In this document: in pieces, positions 57,045 to 64,000 of the stretch
How positions within the stretch are numbered: position 1 is the first letter of the stretch
Layout: the number at the start of each line of letters is the position of its first letter
The notes under the pieces: model-generated
The model's input: the letters and a program-made list of their open reading frames with translations, nothing else
What the model was told of the DNA's origin: nothing
The model's database searches: none
Program-made: the position numbers and the translations under genes
Assembly: GCF_008831285.2 (NCBI RefSeq)
Contig: NC_045151.1
Location: 9,786,571-9,850,570 of the forward strand
Reading direction: 5' to 3'
DNA length: 64,000 nt
Source: Nymphaea colorata
Lineage: Eukaryota; Streptophyta; Magnoliopsida; Nymphaeales; Nymphaeaceae

Positions 57045-58960
57045 TTGTTCTCCCAAGTAGCACGTGTAGAACTCAGAATACAAACCTGCTGCTCTGATGC
57101 ATCTGATTCCCGAAATTTGATAACAGAGATGATAGCTGAAAAATGACTTTCTAGAGGTGACTAGATAAACAAGAAGAAACATAAATATACAGCTGATAGC
57201 ATACTTATCAAGCTTTGCATCTTTTGGCAGAAGACCTAGATCTGCTTGCACTACACTTTCCTTTCCATAGCACAGTCTTTCAGAACATGATTTTGTCTAA
57301 TGATAAAAAGATAAAAAGGAATAGCAACAATAAACATATATTAAATGCTCTTGAGATATTTAAGCAACAAAAGTCACACTCGTTTAGAAGAATAGTAGCA
57401 ATAAATATATATCAAATGCTCATGAGAAATATCAAATGTGATAACAGCAACAATAGCAGCAATATTTATTAATAAAAAACCACTTAAATAAAACAAAGCC
57501 AACTTGTTCTTAGCTCACTAACAAATCACAGTATTGTCATGTCAGAGAGGCATTGTGATCACCACTGATTAATTTAACATTACAAACAGCACCAATATAT
57601 GGCTAGAACGCTGGATGCACATCATGTACTTAATAGGCAGCCAAGTTGGAGAAGAGAAAAACCAAGTAAGAACAAGACTGTCGTAAGTTAATGTGGGAAA
57701 TACACAATAACATAATGGAGAATGCAGACAAGAAGGAAATGAACTTCAAATTTACAAGAATTTCTGAACATATCCTGCTTGCAAGATACACCCTGAATGA
57801 TTTCATTTGAAAGCAGAGACTAGAGAGTAAATAAGTAATCATTTTGGGAAAAAGAAATTAACATAACACCAGAAGAAAAAACAGTTCTTTATGACGAACT
57901 TAAGTATAAAATGCTTATTCATGTGCATATATTTCTAATAGAAGCACTAAATTAGCATGTGCTAGAGGAATTCACAATGAGAAACTAATTGATGAACATA
58001 TAAACAATTAAAATCGTCAACCTTTGAGCTGCATTGTCTGTCTCTTCATTATCTATGCATTTTAGCACGTTTTCAGCAAAGCCTGTGCCCAAGCAGGAAG
58101 TCTCAGGCATTGTATACAAATCGGTGCCAAAGTCATCAAAGTTATCTATATCAACATTCTGCAATTATCAAAAGAAGACAAAAATTAGTCATGGACTAGC
58201 ACTATCAATCTTCCTTGTTTCCCAAAAACAGATAACATCATAACAAGATGATAAGGAATAATTTATCTAAAGCATAATTATTTCCAGTTATTTAAAACAC
58301 CAAGCACTTATTCACATTTGCCTCTGTTCTTGGGACGAGGGTTAGTATGGAATTGGGAGCGAGTAGAGAGACCCCTACAAATATTTGGAAGTAGGAACCA
58401 AGAAATGAACTGGAAGTGACCCAAAAGTAGATCATGAAGCAAACAAGAGCCAAAGTAGCAAGTTAAGAAACAACTAGCTGGCAAAAAATATAACTTATAA
58501 GCAAAGATCAAACATTCAAGTTTCAAACTCCAAGCTTTTTGCATAATTAAGTTTTAAGCTTTGGCAAAGATTTATAAAATAGGGTTTGATTACATTAGGA
58601 ATCTAGATTTTACTGAAAAAAGAAGCTTGCATCAGTTGCCTGAATGGGAAGCACAGTTCTGGTGACAAAGGAAGCTGGCTTCTTTCTTTAAAAACTGCTC
58701 TCAAGACACTTCAAAAGCACCTTACCTTTTGCTTTCCCATGTGCTTCCAAGCCCCGTTCATAATTCTGCTACTCCTGCTTGGGACCAGTTTCCAAACTCA
58801 GGTGTTGTCACTGTGACTGCGCTGGCCTTGAGGGACACCAAGAATGCTTGGTTACCAATTTTATCATGTTTAGCATTTATGTTTGTTCTGCGTGAATACT
58901 TAGTATATGTCATACGTAATACATATAAATCACATAGTTACCTACATGTTATATGTTAGT
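57045..58960 (-). other. Right-arm copies of the exon-like segments
   Basis: Contains the reverse-oriented partners of the left-arm candidates: about 57200-57290 (of 7444-7535), 58026-58160 (of 6152-6288) and about 58735-58855 (of 5448-5584). The first two keep open frames with conservative replacements. The last has a nonsense change. No additional gene is seen. Confidence 0.45.
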
Positions 58961-59287
58961 GTATAAGGATATTCTAAATATACATATATCATATACATCA
59001 TACATTTTATCTATGATATATATATTATACATTTACATATACATTACATAGTAATATACTAGATTTATGATGTCATATATACATTATATACAATTATATA
59101 TAATATTTATGTAATATACATATATAAAACTATAATAGTTATATATACATATACCTATAACTATATACTATCTACGTCATATACTATAATATTATATACA
59201 TACAACTATATGTACATTATATACACAATATATTACATGTATTACATATATGTAATATATACATAAATGTATTATATATATACACAC

Positions 59288-59318
<31 letters not shown>

Positions 59319-59437
59319 CGTGTGTGTGTATTATATATGTTATGTAACATATATATACATATATAATAAATTATGTAGTGCATAAGTAATATAACATGTT
59401 ATAAAGTAAGTCACATGGGTCCATGAACTATGGTGGC

Positions 59438-59461
59438 GCACCCGCACCAATGCGGGTGCGG
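59438..59461. other. Perfect hairpin (right copy)
   Basis: CGCACCCGCA, loop CCAA, TGCGGGTGCG. Same place as the left-arm hairpin, with one base pair replaced by another. Confidence 0.8.
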
Positions 59462-59702
59462 CCTGGCACACCACTTGACTCGATCAAACCTAATGGGATG
59501 CTCCTGATGGCATATGTTATTCTTTTCTCTTGTTTTTTTTCTTTTTTTCCTTCTCCTATCTTTTCCTCTTCTTTTTTTCCTTCCTCTCTCTCTCCTCCCC
59601 CTTACTCTATTTAATAAAACTCTGAATTTTGATGAGATTAAGGTAAGCTTGATAAAAAATTTAAAAATATACACAAATAAAATTACATATATAACAAATA
59701 AC

Positions 59703-59750
<48 letters not shown>

Positions 59751-59752
<2 letters not shown>

Positions 59753-59945
59753 TCTAGTCGCGCCCACACCCATTTGACATAGATGCATACTATATAACAT
59801 AGTTACATACTATGGATATATACAAGTGTAATTATATTAATATATATATATGCTCTAGCCGCGCCCGCACCCATGTGACATAGATGCATACTATATAACA
59901 TAGTTACATACTATGGATATATACAAGTGTAATTATATTAATGTT
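59751..59945. repeat. Right-arm-only tandem duplication (~100 bp)
   Basis: GCTCTAGTCGCGCCCACACC... and GCTCTAGCCGCGCCCGCACC... each followed by the same CATAGATGCATACTATATAA...GTGTAATTATATTAAT. The left arm has this unit once. Confidence 0.85.
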
Positions 59946-60260
59946 TTACATCATATATATATATATATATATACACATATATATACTCGTATATAGAAAC
60001 ATATTACATATATATGTATGTATATGCATAATATGTATAACATTTGAAATTATATATGTATGTACATATGTACCATATTATACTATAATATAATGGTATA
60101 TACATATATGTGGAATATAATACATATATCTATTATATATGTGATATGTGTATACTTATATAGTATGTGATATGTTAATATACGTATATAGATATATGTC
60201 AAAATATATACAATACATGTATGTAGTATATATTTTATAGTATACTGTACATATCAACGA

Positions 60261-61860
60261 ATGAATTTGAATGTGGACTGAGATATAAAATTACTAGGAA
60301 CTTTGCCTCAGCAACCACCTTATAGTGTTCAGGTACTGCACAATATGCGAGGAAAAGAAAGAAGAGTTAGCAAAGAAGCTACATTGCAATGAGAAGCACA
60401 GGCATAGCTGGTGAAAATAAGTAAACAACCTTATCTTTGTCACAATTCTCTCTAAACGTTCAGCAAACTCATGAAAGAGCTGCTACTTATAGGTTTGCAC
60501 GAGCATGGAGTCACATACATCAATATGTACATGCAATTTTCAAGATTTTTCAGGAAAGCATTGTCAAATATAAAATTTAAGTAGAAAAAAAGTAATAAAA
60601 CAGCTGAGAAGATAACACTAAATTTCAAGATTTTCTTTTTGGTTTGTTAACTACATATGGTGAAAATGGGAATTATACAATATACATGTAAAAACAACTT
60701 GACCCTCTAAAAAACAGTTTTTAGTGGGAGGGGGTTTGCTTGACTCAAAATCATAATTAACTGAAGGAAGGCTTCTCAAAGAAACGTAGGTACCATCCAC
60801 AAACTAGGCCTCACTCAGTAGCCTATTTACTTGGTTTCACCTACATCCTTCTTGTATCACTAGGAATGAAAACTTAGTCAATACACAGAAATAAGGAATA
60901 GTTAATATGAAACATTGCACCAAACGCATCCACAGCAATGACAAACTAACTACCCTAGAGATTTTATAAAGAAAGTTCCACATGTCAACAACATCGAAGT
61001 TCAATGTGGCTACTTTAATTTGTCTCAAAGTGAAGGAGCCAGTTCGGAGGTCGAGTTTGCCAAGTTCTGCAAAAGTTGCATGTTTTGGTCAAGAAAATGG
61101 TGGGCTACATAGAAAGAAAATGAATGGCAAAGGCTGCAAAATAAGCATATGGGGTCATAGTCCAGCATTCCAAGGAGGACTACTTGAAAATGCACTTCAA
61201 GAACTAATGCAAGTGGTGGGCTAGTGAATTGGGTAAGTTTACTTCACATGGTCAATGTTCACCAATGCAAGAAGGAACATAAAAATGAAGAACTTCAGAA
61301 GTTAACTTTGTGCTGACATTACAAACTAATTTTAACGATGCAAATATAAAGTTTGTGTTCTTAATCAAGAGAAAAAAACAAGTCACAAAGGCAAAACATA
61401 TTAAAATACTATTTGATCGCAAATATTTTAAATACCAAATCAAAGACAACAAGGTCTTAAAGCATGTGATTGCATGATGTAGAATTACCTCGTTCTTCTT
61501 GGCTATGCAAGATTACCCTGTTCTAGTTAAAATTAAACTTGCAAACACAACATTTACGAAGATTTAGAAATCTCTCTCTCTCTCTCAAGCACATGCCATG
61601 CAATCACAATCCGAGACCTTAGTACCTGAATAGGCGTGACTCGAGATTCTTTACAGGTTGCGGGATTTATGAATAGGACGGTCACCTTGTGAAACTCAGA
61701 GAGTGTAGGTATTTGTCAACTTAGTAATTTAGTCACATAAGTGAATGAGAGCAATAGAAAGATAAGTAGACACATAAGTGAACATGACACTAGTAAAGCT
61801 TAGAGAAACAATGACCACTCCCTCTTTTGGTGGATAGGCAAAGGAGCAAGAAGTATAAAA
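60261..61860. other. Right-arm copy of the left-arm interval 2565-4130
   Basis: Contains the counterparts of the weak exon-like pieces (MRQIKVATLNFDVVDMWNF on the minus strand near 61030). No other gene is seen. Confidence 0.4.
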
Positions 61861-62434
61861 TAATGCACCCATGCACGTTATGCCTCCCTCCTTATTCTCA
61901 CCCTAGAGGTCACACCACATCCCTACCTCGGACTCACCAAGGACTCCAGGGAAGAGTGACGCCATGAGATCCTAAAGCAAGGACCTAGTGGTTCGGCAGC
62001 CAACTGCTTCTCATAGACATGAACAGGCTTGTGCTCTAACTCTAGAGGAGACCCAAGTGAGGAAGGGTTCCAACAAAATAAGGCAATCAAAAACCTTACT
62101 AGATAATTTTCTAGCAATAACACACAAATATATGCAAAATCACAATTCCCCCACTAAACAAAAGGTCTAAAACTGTGTAGGTTGGAGTATTGGCTTGATA
62201 TGGATACAGAGCCTTAAATAAATAATAATAATAATAACTAGAAATTTCACTAAAAAATTTGTAAAAAGTAAAATTGAAAAATCTGTTTCCTACATAGAAT
62301 TCAAAAAACAAGAAATAGAGCTCAGTTTTCAAATTTTTTGTTTGTGAGAAATAGAAACAGCGAAAAGTTTAACAACAATATATCAAAATACTCAAAGTTG
62401 AAAAAAAATTTGAAATTTTGTCGGCTGATTTTCA

Positions 62435-64000
62435 CACAAGAAACTTCAAACCAACAATCAAACCCAAATTGAACTTTATCCCAGATCAGCACATTATAAG
62501 TCCTCTCACTCTGAAACAGAGAATGATTTTGTAGTTTTTACAGCTTTGCCAAATCATGGTTAGACCTGTCTTTGTAAAGAGTTGATACCAAAACTAAATG
62601 TTGTATTGACTCAACGGAAACAGAGGACCTTCAAAATACTGAATGCCTATGATATAAGGAATGTCAACGACCAAAGACAAATAATGAAAATCAAATCGAT
62701 GACTAATATATGTTTGCAAAATAATTCAGCTAACTAACTAGGTTCGACCCATTCAGAAAGGCTTGACTAATGAAGAGAAACAAACACACAAAGTAAATAC
62801 CAAGGCATAACAGCTTCAATATTCATATACATTCTAAAATATAAATCGGTGTAACCATGCCATGCGCAACTAACATACATATTCAAAATCACAAGCTCAA
62901 GGAAGAAAACATGACACTTAACAATGAGACACCAACACTTTAACTAAGATTCAAACAAGCATGAAATCAGAAAACTACCCATGTCCCACTGGATTAGACT
63001 ACAAATAAAATATGCACCTAAAGAAGGCCAGTCAAGCACCACAAGAAGAAAGTCCAAACAATTGACCTTCAACAAAAGTCTCACATGATGAGGACTCTAG
63101 TAAACTGACGAAATACATGAACTAACTCTAACTGAGCATGGCCATAGGCTGGAATCACGTGGAACATAAAGAAGATACATACTGAACCTAGGTCTCAAAG
63201 TCTAAAGACTCTAAACCTGTTTGACAGTCACCAATAAGACCTGACCTTCTCTTACTCTCACTTTTGACACTTGAAATTCTTTATGCCAGCTAAGAAGAGC
63301 AACATGAAGGATGGATAAATGGAAGGAAATCTACCGCATGCTGGAGATGGGGGTTGTTAAGATGAATGGTCAGATTGTTAAGATGAATGGTTAGATGGTA
63401 TGTGCCGGAAACACCATAGGGCCTTCTCAGCATATCCAACATTTTAAAACAACTAACGTAGCATGACTACAAGAAATAGTTAGCTAGTATAAGTTTGTGT
63501 AAATGAAAAAAATCAAATCAAATAAAATCTAGAATCACATTTCAAAAAACTACTACCTAAACAGCGATGAGAAATAGGACCCATGAGTGAAGAGGGATTA
63601 AGTGTGATGCCCTTCGATTTTGGGTCCATAAGGGAAACCAAATAAAATCACATGCTTACCCATGTTTCTCTTAGTTTCCTTATTGTCATCCACATCATCC
63701 CAACTTATCAACATATGTCTAGCTAGAAACCAAACTTAACTAAACTAAGAATCAAAATCAACTAAATATGTACTAAATAGGGTACATTTACTTATACAGC
63801 CCACCATATATAACTAGTATATGGTCATAACTCCTATACAGTTATGACCAATAACGTGGTTATAGGGCTATGAACCTATTCTGATCATAATACTATATTC
63901 TAGTATGACCTCTAATAAATAACACCAGTTGCCTTATATTAAATGGATACTACTCAAAACATAGTGCTATGTCTGGTAGAAAGCTTGTCAATCCGTGAAG
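62435..64000. other. No recognisable gene
   Basis: AT-rich DNA beyond the right arm. Its partner would lie left of the window. No ORF, repeat pair or motif that I can support. Confidence 0.5.

Larger units (their letters stand above)
58925..60260. repeat. (TA)n-rich block, right arm
   Basis: Partner of 4135-5375. It includes a (TG)n run at 59299-59330 absent from the left arm and the small island 59411-59880 with its hairpin. Confidence 0.9.
54965..62434 (-). repeat. Right arm of the giant inverted duplication
   Basis: This is the reverse-complement partner of 1-8905. Order and spacing of all shared segments are kept: exon-like pieces, (TA)n block, hairpin, gypsy gag and copia remnant. It keeps the copia reverse transcriptase that the left arm has lost. 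It lacks the left-arm segment 575-2565: the two flanks of that segment meet here near 61861-61866 with no extra bases. It has its own tandem duplication of about 100 bp at 59751-59945. The right end of homology at 62434 corresponds to the window start, so the true end of the duplication is unknown. Confidence 0.95.

Noticed and set aside
1-62434. The inverted arms as a chloroplast or mitochondrial inverted repeat
   Set aside because: No rRNA, tRNA or organellar genes in the arms; content is nuclear retroelements and intron-split sequence.
1-64000. CRISPR arrays, bacterial operons, phage or anti-phage systems
   Set aside because: Introns, plant transposons and host-gene exons show plant nuclear DNA. 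No regularly spaced short repeats with unique spacers were seen.

Overview
The window is nuclear DNA from a flowering plant. It is AT-rich, has no dense run of long ORFs, shows split exons with GT/AG borders and long introns, many (TA)n, (GA)n and (TG)n tracts, and decayed Ty1/copia, Ty3/gypsy, hAT and pararetrovirus-like sequences. Species cannot be told from what I see. No complete, convincingly intact large gene is present; most recognisable coding matter is single exons or broken copies.

The main structure is a very large inverted duplication. Bases 1-8905 (cut by the window start) recur in reverse complement at about 54965-62434, with a spacer of about 46 kb. By eye the arms are roughly 90-95% identical and differ by several indels. 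They share the same exon-like segments, the same (TA)n block and the same gypsy/copia insertion, so those insertions are older than the duplication.

Layout: 1-9.7 kb, left arm, with an exon of a plant LacZ-type GH2 beta-galactosidase present only in this arm, exon-like segments of an unrecognised gene, then gypsy gag and copia RNase H/LTR remnants. 9.7-12.9 kb, a diverged direct duplication. 16.0-17.3 kb, a collapsed copia element and a second, broken GH2 exon. 19.2 kb, a signal-peptide first exon. 20.5-22.5 kb, a GC-rich unclassified repeat starting with a tRNA-like SINE candidate. 24.4-24.95 kb, a candidate small secreted-protein gene (minus strand) with TATA box, 5'UTR intron and W-boxes. 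26.1, 33.4 and 42.2 kb, three copies of one dispersed repeat. 29.6-30.9 kb, a tandem duplication. 34.9-37.5 kb, a broken SEC16 5' end duplicated in tandem at over 99% identity. 38.8-39.1 kb, a carboxylesterase relic. 41.5-42.1 kb, a terminal-inverted-repeat element. 44.7-47.0 kb, a hAT transposase pseudogene. 47.2-48.85 kb, a pararetrovirus-like relic with two head-to-head leaders. 49.3-49.7 kb, exon-like host sequence interrupted by a minus-strand LTR element (49.7 to about 53.9 kb) with gag start and iMet-tRNA primer site. 54.9-62.4 kb, right arm. 62.4-64 kb, nothing recognised.

The parts do not form a pathway. The window reads as an intergenic, repeat-shaped region in which gene pieces have been copied, inverted and broken. 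All identities come from reading the sequence and remembered family patterns; no database search was run.
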